From positions 1 to 64,000 of the forward strand of contig JAFUJS010000019.1 in assembly GCA_017468115.1 (NCBI GenBank): a DNA stretch of 64,000 nucleotides. The letters are read 5' to 3'. The translations under genes were made by a program, and so were the position numbers. Of the stretch, positions 35,731 through 45,136 are shown in pieces (position 1 is the stretch's first letter; the number at the start of each line of letters is the position of its first letter). The DNA comes from Clostridia bacterium (GTDB lineage: Bacteria; Bacillota_A; Clostridia; Oscillospirales; CAG-272). Below the pieces are notes generated by a model, which saw nothing but the letters and a program-made list of their open reading frames with translations, did no database searches and was not told the origin of the DNA.

Positions 35731-37383
35731 TTAGTCAACGCTTACTACGGATTCGTCCCACATACTTGGAGCCTTGTAGCCAAGGAAGTTTACAGCAGTT
35801 GCAGCAACGTTGGAAAGACCAAATGTGCCCTCGTCTACCTTAACCTGATACTTATCCCCATAGAAGTTATCATAAATGATAAATGGAACCGGGTTAAGTG
35901 TGTGGCTTGTCTTAGCCTTATAGGAGCCGTCCTTGTTCTGCTTAGGTGTGCCCTTCTTGTCAAGCTCGTACATTTCGTCAGCATTACCGTGGTCAGCTGT
36001 AATAAGAGCAACGCCCTGTAGCTTATCAACAACCTCTAAAATTCTCTTGAGCTGAAGGTCAAGTGCCTCCATAGAGCATCTTGTTGCAAGAATGTTGCCT
36101 GTGTGTCCAACCATATCGCCATTTGGGAAGTTAACTCTTAGGCATGCGTACTTGCCGCTTTCAAGGCACTCAATGAGCTTGTCTGTGATTTCAGCGCATT
36201 TCATCCAAGGTCTTTGCTCAAAGGGAACAACATCAGATGGAATTTCGATGTAGGTTTCAAGCTCCTCGTCGAACTTGCCGCTCTTGTTTCCGTTCCAGAA
36301 GTAGGTAACGTGTCCATACTTTTGTGTTTCGGAGATTGCAAGCTGAGAAATGCCTGTATCTGCAAGATATTCTCCCATTGTATTTGTAATTTCCGGTGGG
36401 TTTACAAGGTAGTTTGAAGGAATGTGAAGGTCGCCATCATACTCTAGCATACCTGCGTAAACAACGCTTGGGTAGCGAACTCTGTCAAACTTTGTAAACT
36501 CCTTGTCGTCAAACGCCTTGGAGATTTCAATAGCACGGTCGCCTCTGAAGTTGTAAAAGATTACGCTGTCGCCATCGTTGATTGTGCCAACAGGCTCACC
36601 GTTTTCTGCGATAACAAATGGTGGAAGGTCTTGGTCGATAACCTTGTATTCTTGACGGTAGGTCTCAACCGCTTCCTTTGCGGAGCTAAACTGTCTACCC
36701 TGTCCCAAAACGTGGGTTTGCCAGCCAAGCTCAACCATCTTCCAGTTAGCCTCGTATCTGTCCATTGTGATAACCATACGTCCGCCGCCGGATGCAATCT
36801 TAATATCGAAGCTGTTATCACGAAGGGTGTCAAGATATTCCTCAAATGGGCAAATGTAATCAAGCGCGCTTGTTTCGCCAACGTCACGTCCGTCAATAAG
36901 AATGTGAAGTCTAACCTTAAAAACGCCCTCAGCCTTAGCCTGGTCAATCATAGCCTTAAGGTGGTTGATGTGAGAGTGTACATTTCCGTCAGAGAAAAGT
37001 CCCATAAAGTGAAGAGTGCTGCCGTTTGATTTAACATTGGAAACAATCTTTTGCCATGTGGCGGATGCAAACATTTTGCCGTTTTCAATAGACTGAGAAA
37101 CCAGCTTTGCGCCCTGTGCAAAAACCTGACCGGAGCCAAGCGCATTGTGTCCAACCTCGGAGTTACCCATATCGTCGTCACCGGGAAGACCAACAGCGGT
37201 GCCGTGTGCCTTTAGCTTAACGCAGGGATATTTGCTCATAAGCATATCAAGTGTTGGGGTGTATGCAAGGCTTACTGCATTTGCCTCTGTGCTTGGTGCA
37301 ATACCAACGCCGTCCATTACAATTGTCAAAACAGGACCCTTAACCCCAATAGGATTATTTAGCTTTTGAAGGTTCTTTGCCAT
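35731..37383 (-). CDS. gpmI: 2,3-bisphosphoglycerate-independent phosphoglycerate mutase
   Basis: A 550-residue metal-dependent phosphoglycerate mutase that interconverts 3- and 2-phosphoglycerate in glycolysis. The alkaline-phosphatase-like domain begins GPVLTIVMDGVGI; the phosphorylated serine is Ser75 in DDMGNSEVGHN. Other signatures are LFSDGNVHSHINHL, ILIDGRDVGETSALDY, SGGGRMVITMDRYE and ALITADHGNADEM. It is about 40 residues longer than typical (about 510), the extra length lying partly at the N-terminus and in the C-terminal half. Confidence 0.96.
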   Translation of the reverse strand: MAKNLQKLNNPIGVKGPVLTIVMDGVGIAPSTEANAVSLAYTPTLDMLMSKYPCVKLKAHGTAVGLPGDDDMGNSEVGHNALGSGQVFAQGAKLVSQSIENGKMFASATWQKIVSNVKSNGSTLHFMGLFSDGNVHSHINHLKAMIDQAKAEGVFKVRLHILIDGRDVGETSALDYICPFEEYLDTLRDNSFDIKIASGGGRMVITMDRYEANWKMVELGWQTHVLGQGRQFSSAKEAVETYRQEYKVIDQDLPPFVIAENGEPVGTINDGDSVIFYNFRGDRAIEISKAFDDKEFTKFDRVRYPSVVYAGMLEYDGDLHIPSNYLVNPPEITNTMGEYLADTGISQLAISETQKYGHVTYFWNGNKSGKFDEELETYIEIPSDVVPFEQRPWMKCAEITDKLIECLESGKYACLRVNFPNGDMVGHTGNILATRCSMEALDLQLKRILEVVDKLQGVALITADHGNADEMYELDKKGTPKQNKDGSYKAKTSHTLNPVPFIIYDNFYGDKYQVKVDEGTFGLSNVAATAVNFLGYKAPSMWDESVVSVD

Positions 37384-37461
37384 AATATATACCTCTTTTC
37401 AATTTTTTCTTTTTAAGTATACACTATAATTATGAACAAATTTTGAACATATATAAATATA

Positions 37462-37490
37462 TTGACATTTTTAATTATAAATGATAAAAT
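37462..37490 (+). promoter_or_regulatory. Sigma-A promoter of the UPF0340 gene
   Basis: TTGACA (37462-37467), 17-base spacer, TAAAAT (37485-37490). It decides against a start upstream of 37513. Confidence 0.8.
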
Positions 37491-37512
37491 AGCCACAGAA
37501 GGATGTGATTTT

Positions 37513-38049
37513 ATGACAATCAAGGAGCAATGTATAAGGGCTACCACAGAGCTATGCGAAATTGCAGGGCTAACGGCTGGCAATGTTTTTGTTGTAGGCT
37601 GCTCAACAAGTGAGGTTGTTGGAGCTAAAATAGGCACAAATTCAGACACAGATGTGGCTAAAGAGATATTTGAGGGCATATATTCCGTGCTTTCACAGAG
37701 GGGAATTTTTATGGCGGTGCAATGCTGTGAGCACCTTAACCGTGCTATTGTTATTGAGCGCAAAAGCGGCGCCCCCGACGAGGTAAATGTTGTGCCGCAA
37801 AAGAAAGCGGGCGGCTCCCTTGCCACCTGCGCCTACAATTCCTTTGAGGACCCAATGGTTGTTGAGGAAATTAAGGCTGACTGCGGTATTGATATTGGCA
37901 ACACCTTAATCGGCATGCACCTAAAAAAGGTGGCTGTGCCTGTGCGCCTGTCCCTTGACAAAATCGGACAAGCGCCCATTGTATGCGCAAGAGTGCGCCC
38001 GAAATTCATCGGCGGCGCCCGTGCAATCTACGACGAAAGCAAGATGTAA
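37513..38049 (+). CDS. UPF0340 family protein (YwlG-like)
   Basis: A 178-residue member of UPF0340 (DUF436). The pattern is VVGCSTSEVVGAKIG near residue 25, QCCEHLNRAIVIER near 70, and GMHLKKVAVPVR then IGQAPIVCARVRPKFIGG at the end. The family is conserved in Firmicutes, and its biochemical role is not known to me. The ATG at 37513 follows AGAAGGATG and lies about 17 bases after the predicted transcription start, so longer readings are excluded by the promoter. Confidence 0.9.
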   Translation: MTIKEQCIRATTELCEIAGLTAGNVFVVGCSTSEVVGAKIGTNSDTDVAKEIFEGIYSVLSQRGIFMAVQCCEHLNRAIVIERKSGAPDEVNVVPQKKAGGSLATCAYNSFEDPMVVEEIKADCGIDIGNTLIGMHLKKVAVPVRLSLDKIGQAPIVCARVRPKFIGGARAIYDESKM

Positions 38050-38052
38050 TAA

Positions 38053-38086
38053 AAAAGGCTGTTTTGGACATTCAAAACAGCCTTTT
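38053..38086. terminator. Bidirectional terminator, first of a near-identical pair
   Basis: AAAAGGCTGTTTTG (38053-38066) / CAAAACAGCCTTTT (38073-38086), loop GACATT. It ends both the UPF0340 gene and the XRE gene, and is nearly identical to the hairpin at 39711. Confidence 0.88.
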
Positions 38087-38339
38087 ATTCTTCAAAATTT
38101 TCCTTTTCAATTAAGTCATTTATGTCCACTCTTAGTGCTTTAGCAATTGCAAATAATTCTATATCTGTTACTGTGCGAGACTGGTCCTCAATTCTGGAAA
38201 TCGAGCCTCTGCAAACATATACGCCCATAAGCTCTAAAAGGGTTGAAAGGGTTTGCTGATTAATTTTTCTTTCCTTTCTTAGCCTTTTGACGTTTTTCCC
38301 AATCATGTTCATCTTGTTTCCATCTATTATACGCGCCAT
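38085..38339 (-). CDS. XRE family DNA-binding repressor
   Basis: An 84-residue XRE/Cro-type helix-turn-helix protein: IGKNVKRLRKERKINQQTLS, then CRGSISRIEDQSRTVTDIEL and IAKALRVDINDLIEKE. It is a bare DNA-binding domain with a short N-terminal extension. The ATG at 38339 follows GGAGGG. It is divergent from the zinc-ribbon protein gene; the gap between them holds two AGGACA palindromes, one overlapping the plus-strand -35, so it probably represses itself and its neighbour. Confidence 0.85.
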   Translation of the reverse strand: MARIIDGNKMNMIGKNVKRLRKERKINQQTLSTLLELMGVYVCRGSISRIEDQSRTVTDIELFAIAKALRVDINDLIEKENFEE

Positions 38340-38350
38340 ATTCCCTCCTA

Positions 38351-38419
38351 TTTTGTCTTGACATAGGACAAAATATATGATATACTATGTTTGGAAAAAT
38401 TATGTCCTGTCATAGGACA
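38351..38419 (+). promoter_or_regulatory. Promoter of the zinc-ribbon gene with two operator-like palindromes
   Basis: Promoter TTGACA (38358-38363), 17 bases, TATACT (38381-38386). Operator-like site 1 (38351-38373) is TTTTGTC-N9-GGACAAAA and overlaps the -35. Site 2 (38403-38419) is TGTCCT-N5-AGGACA. Both contain CATAGGACAAAAT, and their centres are about 49 bases apart. Confidence 0.75.
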
Positions 38420-38471
38420 AAATTATAAAATTCACTTACAGATTGACAATTTATAAATATCGGGAGGGTAT

Positions 38472-39707
38472 ATGGGATATTGTGAGCATTGTGACCGTGA
38501 GGTTACTTCAAAATTTTGTCCCGGTTGTGGCAAAGAGATTCAATCTACCTCTGCCAGCCAAGAAAACATAAGTAGCTTAGTGAATGAGCTATACGCCTTG
38601 CGTGCAGGTCTTTCCTTGGTTGCGCAAGAAAGAGACAGTGCAGATGCGGCTCAGGAGGTGTATGATCGAAAAGAATTTTATTTCAACAATACCACCAATC
38701 AATTTAATGTTGAGTTGAATGACCAAGCCGAAAAATATCAAAGTGTTTTGAAGGGAAAAAAGGACGCAAACAAAAACACAAGAAAAGAAATGTATGACGA
38801 GCAATTTCATATGAAATACCGTAAAGAGGATTTTGTAAAGTCTATTTTTGCATTGTGTGTTGGACTACTCATAACCATTGCAGTAGTTGTTGGTATGTCC
38901 ATTGCTTATTCTTACGCAAAGGAACCATTTATTCTCGTTGCCGCAGGATTTATGGGCATATGTGGCTTAGCCGTATGCGGATTCCTTTCAAGTAATGTAG
39001 CAGGTAATTATGGAAGCTACAAAGACTCCTGTAACAAATACGCAGAGCTTTCGAGTAAATACATTGATGAATCCGTCATTGATAGCGTATTGGAAGGCGA
39101 TACAGACCTAGTAAGAATTTCGCAAGCTTATTACAGCATAGAACAAAAAAAGCAAAAGCATATTGAGACAGGATTATATAGCGAGCTGGAGATTAAAAAT
39201 CAAAAAATTGCAGTACACACCGAAACCGGTATGGAAATATACAATTCTCTAGTACCTCACTACTCTAAGATTCTTGATGAAAGAGACTGGCAAAATCTTG
39301 ACCTTGTAATATTTATGCTTGAAACCAGGCGCGCTGATTCCATTAAAGAGGCATTACATTTAGTTGACAGAGCCAGACAAACTGAGCAAATTGTTAACAT
39401 GATTACCTCTGCGACCCAAACTATTTGCGGTACTATCAACAGAGGCTTTAGCTTTTTACAGGATTCAATGGTGAAATGTGCAACTATTCTCTCCTCACAG
39501 CTGAGCGCCATTAATCGCACTCAGGAAATTATACTTGACGAGGTGTCAAGCACAAAGCGCGCAGTTTTAGCAAGTAATGACTTAAACAAGCAATTATCTG
39601 CCGCTTTAGCTGCAAAATCCTCAGTATCAAGCGAGCAGTTAATGGATGATGTCCATCAATTAAGAATTTACGCAGAAAACGACGCAATTAAGCGTAGAAA
39701 CTCATAA
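38472..39707 (+). CDS. Zinc-ribbon membrane protein, 411 aa
   Basis: A 411-residue protein. The N-terminus YCEHCDREVTSKFCPGCGK is a zinc ribbon (two CxxC pairs). A coiled coil (about 35-115) is followed by two membrane helices (about 128-150 and 155-175, SIFALCVGLLITIAVVVGM and ILVAAGFMGICGLAVCGFL) and a long helical cytoplasmic C-terminal part (about 180-411). GGGAGGG precedes the start. I do not recognise the family. It is paired with a divergent XRE repressor that likely controls it, an arrangement seen in stress-response and defence cassettes. Confidence 0.7.
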   Translation: MGYCEHCDREVTSKFCPGCGKEIQSTSASQENISSLVNELYALRAGLSLVAQERDSADAAQEVYDRKEFYFNNTTNQFNVELNDQAEKYQSVLKGKKDANKNTRKEMYDEQFHMKYRKEDFVKSIFALCVGLLITIAVVVGMSIAYSYAKEPFILVAAGFMGICGLAVCGFLSSNVAGNYGSYKDSCNKYAELSSKYIDESVIDSVLEGDTDLVRISQAYYSIEQKKQKHIETGLYSELEIKNQKIAVHTETGMEIYNSLVPHYSKILDERDWQNLDLVIFMLETRRADSIKEALHLVDRARQTEQIVNMITSATQTICGTINRGFSFLQDSMVKCATILSSQLSAINRTQEIILDEVSSTKRAVLASNDLNKQLSAALAAKSSVSSEQLMDDVHQLRIYAENDAIKRRNS

Positions 39708-39710
39708 CTT

Positions 39711-39746
39711 AAAGGCTGTTTTGAACATTCAAAACAGCCTTTTTTG
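39711..39746 (+). terminator. Terminator, second of a near-identical pair
   Basis: AAAGGCTGTTTTG (39711-39723) / CAAAACAGCCTTT (39730-39742), loop AACATT, followed by T. It differs from the hairpin at 38053 by about one base over the shared length. Confidence 0.88.
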
Positions 39747-39782
39747 TTTAATTTTATCGACACGGGGTCGGGCTTTTAATAA

Positions 39783-39812
39783 AAAACGGATATGCCGAGG
39801 CGTATCCGTTTT
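39783..39812. terminator. Terminator of the MoxR/vWA operon
   Basis: Perfect stem AAAACGGATA (39783-39792) / TATCCGTTTT (39803-39812), T-rich on both strands, between convergent genes. Confidence 0.85.
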
Positions 39813-39834
39813 ATTGATTTTGTTATAAGAGAAA

Positions 39835-42800
39835 TTATCTTCCTCTCATGGACTCTATCTGCTCCTCGTCGGTCATTTGCGCCTTGTCCTTCTTTGGCTT
39901 GATTATGAAGTTTCTGAATACGATATCAAGCAAGAACAGTAGCAACGCAATAATAAGAATTGGTGTTGTTATATCATGCTCAACGATTGTATCCTTCTCA
40001 AGCTTTTCAGCAAAGAAGTCGCCCACGTCCTTATCTGTTTCGATAAGTCCACCGGAGCCGGTAGCAGCGATACTTGTCATCTTAAGCTCACCGTTCATAG
40101 CAGTTGTTTCGTTGAATACATCGTATTCCTTGGAATACTTACCAACTACCGCAAAGCTTACGGTGTCACAAAGCTCATAGCCCTCGCCAATTGGAACGTA
40201 TAGCGTGTTACCACTACCTGTTGTCATTTCGTCAACCTTAAGCATCTTAAGTGTAACGACGTAAACAGAATCGTTACTAATAGGCTTTCCGTTTACCTCG
40301 GTAAAGGTAAAGGAATATTTACGGCTGGCAATAGGCTTAAATGGCTGAGATTCAACAGCTGGACCAAGTGTACCGTCCTCCAAAACCTCTTGGTAGAACG
40401 CCTTGATAACCTCCTTGTGCTGCATAGCAGACTCAAGGGTTTCCGGTTGATATTCTCTTAGCGGAGCGTATGTGTTTACAATGATTGTTGCACTGCTGTC
40501 GTCTCTGGAAATTGTGTAGTCAAGACCAGAATTATCGACCCTTCTGTGCATTGGGGCAACGAGAATGTTCTTAACAAGAGTGATATTATCATATACCTCT
40601 TCGTTTGTTTCGTAATCGGTATTAAACAAATCCTCTGTCCAGTAGTCTGCTGTATCTACGTTGTAGCCGAAGTTACTCATAAATACCGCAACTCTACCAT
40701 TACCGTAATCCCACTCTGCATAAAGTGGCTTTAGGTTGTCAACATAAAGTGCTCTTGTAGCGCCCTCTTTGATTGTTGTACCATAATAGCCTGTTACAAT
40801 ATTGTAGCCATCAACACCGATATGGATTACTGAGCTTTCATCTCTAACAGGTGTTGCTTGGATTGCTGTGTTGAAGTATTTACCCTGAATGCTTTCCGCA
40901 ATCTTGGAAAGGTCGTCGGTTAGCTCCTCTGCACTGTTTACGATGAGGGCTTGACCCTTACCTGTTGCAGCGATACTATCAAGCTCGGAAATACCACCTT
41001 CGTCAGAGCCGATAGCAATTGTAGAGGTAACTGTGCCACTTCTTGCCAAAAGCTCAACTGTGTTTGTATAACCAAGCGCCTTATCGTTAGGCTCACCATC
41101 GGACATAAATACAATTTGCTTTACCTCAAGGGTAACTGTGTTTCCTGTTTTGGAAAGCATATCGGCAGCTGCCTGTAGTGCACCCTTGTAGGCTGTACCA
41201 TAGGTTCTGATTTGGTTGCCGTTGTACTTATCTTGACCGCCCTTTGGAATATTACTGTCGTAATACTGTGCCGGTGCGTCCCAGCCGTTTTCCTTGAAGT
41301 ACTTGTTTTCAGGTGTGCCCGGGTTACCGCCGTCGTTATTAATGTTAATAACCTGGTCAGTTGGATTGCCGTCCTTGTCTACATAGTAATAGTAGTAAGT
41401 GCGGTTTAGCTCCTCCTCAAGCACGTCTGCAATGTTTTCTCTGTTTTGCTGATTGCCAAACTCCTGCATTGGGAGAGCAACCTTGTAGTCCTGCCAGAAT
41501 ACAACAACGCCGATATAGTCGTTTTCTGCAAATTCGGATTCTGTAATAACCTTCTTTGCACTTTCTACAACTATCTGATAACGGGAAACCGCCTTGCCCT
41601 TGTCGTCCTTGGTGTTTGTAAGCTCCTTCATCGAGGATGAAAGGTCGATTGCAAGAACGAGAGCAACTGTCTGCTTCTCATTATCTACGTTAAGCTCAAC
41701 AGGCAAAATCTCACTGATTGGAGAATGCTTATAGCCGTCCTCCTCAGGGTTGCCGCTGTAATCGTATACGTTATCACCACAGGTGTATAGAAGTCCACGT
41801 CCGTTTTCCTCTACAAATCTTATGATGTTATTTGCCGCATGGGCAGGCATACCATTTTTTGTGTCCTCAAAGTCAACGTTCATAAGCACGATTTCATCAT
41901 ACACAAGGAGCTTTTCCAAGGAATCAGGAAATTCCTGTGGCTCAATGAAATCAACTGTATAGCCCTCTTTTTCAAGGTCTATGTGCTTGTTGATAAGTGT
42001 AAGCTGTGTCTTATCGCCCTCAACCACAAGCATGCTTCCGATTGGGTCAACAGTGTACCAGGAATAGAATACATTATTCTGCTCAATGATATCGTTATTG
42101 ATTGTAAGCTCAGCCTTAACCACGTTAACTGTGGAAACGCTTATATTTGCTTTCTTTGAATCACATTCGAGGTCAACAAGTGTTGTGCCCTTTGAAATAG
42201 CCTGGGTTGCTGTGGCAATCTGCTTACCTGACTCGTTATAAAGAGTAACAGTAGCATTTTTTACATAAGATGTGCTTTCTACTGTTGCCTGGAATTGAAT
42301 TTCGTCGCCATAGCTTACCTTACCGTTTGTGGAAAGGGACACAATTTGTGCCTCTTTGTGCTCTGTGCTCTTAGCAAGATCAAGGTAAATACCGTCAACC
42401 TTGATACTAGCATTGATAAGGCTTCTTGCAGCATCAAGCGCATCGCCACCATCTGTGGTTTCCTTACCGTCTGACAAAAGAACAACTCTCTTATTTGTAT
42501 CAAGGGCAGTTTTTTCTATCATATCCTTAGCTGTAAGGAGTGCTGCAGAAAGGTCACTACCGTTATACTCCTGCTCGCTATCATAATTGATGCTTGAAGG
42601 ATTCAGATATCTAAGCGAGCCGTCCGTCGGCTTTTCAGCCATATAGGCTAAATCGCCAATGGCGGTTGTGGAAATAATACCATGGTTTATGGAGCCGGAA
42701 TATCCGGAGTCTCCACCAAATACAACAAGACCAAATCTTGTGATTTCAAGGTCTGCAACCTTCATAATATCATGGATTCTTTCATCCATTTCCTCTATCA

Positions 42801-43056
42801 TAACAGAGTTACTGTCTGACATATCTACTACGAAAACTACAGAGTTATCTGTTGGTGCAGTAATTGTTTCTGTTATCTTAATGCCTGCAAGCATAGATGT
42901 AAGCACAAAGATAAGTGCCAAGTGAATAATAAATGGAATAAGGTGCTTCGACGACATTCTGCGCTTTTTATGTAGTCTGAAGAATGGAATTACTCCAAGA
43001 ATAAGCGCAGGAATGAGTATCAGGAAGAACCATGGGGTAACTATATTAATGTTCAT
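39835..43056 (-). CDS. Large membrane protein with two von Willebrand A domains
   Basis: A 1,073-residue membrane protein. Two N-terminal helices (about 7-28 and 40-62) lead to a first vWA domain (VVFVVDMSDSNS, MIDAS-like DMSDS at about 75), a beta domain, and a glutamine-amidotransferase-like region (about 340-450, GRGLLYTCGDNVYDY). A second vWA domain has an intact DLSSS MIDAS (LVLAIDLSSSMKE, about 465) with a later FMSDGEPND. A C-terminal helix (about 1030-1050) precedes a charged tail. It resembles BatA/BatB-type and related proteins coupled to MoxR ATPases. Last gene of the operon; its start overlaps the previous gene by 11 bases. The extracellular or membrane-proximal partner is unknown. 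Confidence 0.85.
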   Translation of the reverse strand: MNINIVTPWFFLILIPALILGVIPFFRLHKKRRMSSKHLIPFIIHLALIFVLTSMLAGIKITETITAPTDNSVVFVVDMSDSNSVMIEEMDERIHDIMKVADLEITRFGLVVFGGDSGYSGSINHGIISTTAIGDLAYMAEKPTDGSLRYLNPSSINYDSEQEYNGSDLSAALLTAKDMIEKTALDTNKRVVLLSDGKETTDGGDALDAARSLINASIKVDGIYLDLAKSTEHKEAQIVSLSTNGKVSYGDEIQFQATVESTSYVKNATVTLYNESGKQIATATQAISKGTTLVDLECDSKKANISVSTVNVVKAELTINNDIIEQNNVFYSWYTVDPIGSMLVVEGDKTQLTLINKHIDLEKEGYTVDFIEPQEFPDSLEKLLVYDEIVLMNVDFEDTKNGMPAHAANNIIRFVEENGRGLLYTCGDNVYDYSGNPEEDGYKHSPISEILPVELNVDNEKQTVALVLAIDLSSSMKELTNTKDDKGKAVSRYQIVVESAKKVITESEFAENDYIGVVVFWQDYKVALPMQEFGNQQNRENIADVLEEELNRTYYYYYVDKDGNPTDQVININNDGGNPGTPENKYFKENGWDAPAQYYDSNIPKGGQDKYNGNQIRTYGTAYKGALQAAADMLSKTGNTVTLEVKQIVFMSDGEPNDKALGYTNTVELLARSGTVTSTIAIGSDEGGISELDSIAATGKGQALIVNSAEELTDDLSKIAESIQGKYFNTAIQATPVRDESSVIHIGVDGYNIVTGYYGTTIKEGATRALYVDNLKPLYAEWDYGNGRVAVFMSNFGYNVDTADYWTEDLFNTDYETNEEVYDNITLVKNILVAPMHRRVDNSGLDYTISRDDSSATIIVNTYAPLREYQPETLESAMQHKEVIKAFYQEVLEDGTLGPAVESQPFKPIASRKYSFTFTEVNGKPISNDSVYVVTLKMLKVDEMTTGSGNTLYVPIGEGYELCDTVSFAVVGKYSKEYDVFNETTAMNGELKMTSIAATGSGGLIETDKDVGDFFAEKLEKDTIVEHDITTPILIIALLLFLLDIVFRNFIIKPKKDKAQMTDEEQIESMRGR

Positions 43057-45136
43057 CTCTGTAATATACCCCCCATTCCACGATTAGTAGAACCACAAGA
43101 ACCAAAAGCACCCATGGAAGGATGTCTATATTAAAGGTTTGCTCAATTGCATAGTCAGGAATTTCTACGTCAAGAGAATCACCAATTGAGAAAATACTTA
43201 CCTCTCCCTCCGGAACGTGAGTTGTAAGGGTGTAGGTTTCTCTGCCTGTTTCTATGCCGTTTTCCTTATATATAACCTCCATTTGGTAGGTTCCAAGCTT
43301 TGAAAGCTTGATTTCCGGAACGTTCTTGTCGGTGGACTGCCACTGTGCCTCAAGAACAAGTGGTGCGTCCTCTTCATTGCTTTGTGAATAGTAGTTTACC
43401 TCGCTAGCGCCTGCAGGTACGGAGAAAATAAGATCCTGTCCTATTTCGGATGTACGATTAGGCAATGGGGCTGACATACTATACTCAACCATATTGTTAA
43501 TAAGAACCGGGAAGTCCGATACGAAAATCGGCAAGCTGGAGTTTACAAAGTCAAATGCAGTAACAATTGTCTTTACAGTTCCAACCTTACCTGCCATAAT
43601 AACAGGGCTTCCGTTTACGGAATAAACGGCTGTAAAGTTATCAGGCAAAGGATCGGTCATTGTCCTGTATGCGCTAAGCGATGCAGGAATTTCCATTGAA
43701 ACACCGTTGAGGGTGAGCTTAATCGGCTCCTTAAAGTTTACATTGTTTTTCAAAATCAGGGAAATTTCGTCCTCTGCATCAAACTTGGTTTCAACAACGC
43801 TGTAGCCGTTTGATGTAAGAGATTCGGTATATCCGCTGAATTTAATATCTGTGCCTGTTGGGTTCTTGTCAATTGGTACGTTTAGGAACCAAACAGAGCC
43901 GTCCGTTGGCACGATATCAGGCATAACACCCTCATAGATATAGAGGTCGTAGCCCTTTAGCTTTGAGTCAGGTACAAGGTCAGGGGATTTATACATATCA
44001 GCTGAGCTGATGTTATAGCCAAGTGCATTCAGCGCACTTCTTAGCATAGACACCTGAGATGGGTCCACCTGTCCGTTGTTTATTGCAATATTTGAGCTAA
44101 CAAACAAAATCTTTGGGTCCTCCTGCTTCTCTGAGAAGAGAGTGTAGGAGTTATCAACCGCCAAGCCGTCCTCTGTGTTAATCTCAATTCTTGCATATTT
44201 ATAGCTCTTAAATCCGTTACTAATCCAAATAACCTGCTGGTTTCTACCGTTTGCAGCCTGGAAGTCTTGAACAGGAGTGAAGATAACCTCAAGCTCCTCC
44301 TCATCTGCCATAGATATTTTCTTGGATTCAACAAATCTTTCGCTAAGTCCGTCGTGGTAATATAGGCTGACTGTAAAGTCAGATTGCTTACCAAAGTTTC
44401 TGATAACCGCATCAAATCTGTACTGACCTGCGGCAGTAGAGTCCTTCATAGACACAATACCTGCGTTTGAATCGTTCTCTCTTGCACAGGACACAACCTC
44501 AATGATGTCACGGCTGTTTCTTTCAATAACGTGCTGTTTATCGGTATAAATAACTACCTTAGCACCTGCGTTTGAGGCAAGAAAGCTCTCTGCCTCCAAA
44601 AGTGCGGCATCAATATTGCTCTCGCCATTTGTACACGAAATTCTTTCAAGAGCTTCGTATACATCTTCCTTTTTATTAAAAGGCACGTTTGCGCCTTCCT
44701 CATTCTTATTGCAGTACACAACAGCACCCTGCTCTGCTACGATAATAGACATACGAGAGTTGTCGTTTACACCGTCAGCTCTTTCGTAAATCTTTTCCTT
44801 TGCTTCCTCGAAACGGGTCATTTTGCTTTCCCCGTCCGTAGTGTTCATACTAGCGGAAGCATCTATAATTACGATCGTTTCACCGGATGATGGTGGCTTG
44901 ATAACAGGCTTTGTTATCGCAAGCGTTGCCGCCAGCGCCACTAAAATCTGCAAAACGAGTAGTAATGACATTATAAAGTTTATCGGAATTTTGCGCTTTA
45001 CATACTTTAAGCTTCGTTTCCAGATAAACGTACTGGACACTGTCTTCGGTACATATTTCGACTTAATTAAGTAAATTATGACGATAATAGGTATGGAGAT
45101 CAGTCCCAGAAATCCTAAAGGCTGAAGAAAACTCAT
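43046..45136 (-). CDS. BatA-like membrane protein with a von Willebrand A domain
   Basis: A 696-residue protein. The N-terminus MSFLQPLGFLGLISIPIIVI is typical of BatA-like proteins, with a second helix at about 55-75. The vWA domain follows, with IVIIDASASMN (MIDAS DASAS) near residue 95. The middle holds a beta domain and an amidotransferase-like segment (PKILFVSSNIAINN), and one membrane helix lies near 672-690 (ILPWVLLVLVVLLIVEWG). Its start overlaps the DUF58 stop as ATGA, so the two are translationally coupled. It would work with the MoxR ATPase and DUF58 protein at the membrane. Confidence 0.87.
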   Translation of the reverse strand: MSFLQPLGFLGLISIPIIVIIYLIKSKYVPKTVSSTFIWKRSLKYVKRKIPINFIMSLLLVLQILVALAATLAITKPVIKPPSSGETIVIIDASASMNTTDGESKMTRFEEAKEKIYERADGVNDNSRMSIIVAEQGAVVYCNKNEEGANVPFNKKEDVYEALERISCTNGESNIDAALLEAESFLASNAGAKVVIYTDKQHVIERNSRDIIEVVSCARENDSNAGIVSMKDSTAAGQYRFDAVIRNFGKQSDFTVSLYYHDGLSERFVESKKISMADEEELEVIFTPVQDFQAANGRNQQVIWISNGFKSYKYARIEINTEDGLAVDNSYTLFSEKQEDPKILFVSSNIAINNGQVDPSQVSMLRSALNALGYNISSADMYKSPDLVPDSKLKGYDLYIYEGVMPDIVPTDGSVWFLNVPIDKNPTGTDIKFSGYTESLTSNGYSVVETKFDAEDEISLILKNNVNFKEPIKLTLNGVSMEIPASLSAYRTMTDPLPDNFTAVYSVNGSPVIMAGKVGTVKTIVTAFDFVNSSLPIFVSDFPVLINNMVEYSMSAPLPNRTSEIGQDLIFSVPAGASEVNYYSQSNEEDAPLVLEAQWQSTDKNVPEIKLSKLGTYQMEVIYKENGIETGRETYTLTTHVPEGEVSIFSIGDSLDVEIPDYAIEQTFNIDILPWVLLVLVVLLIVEWGVYYRDEH

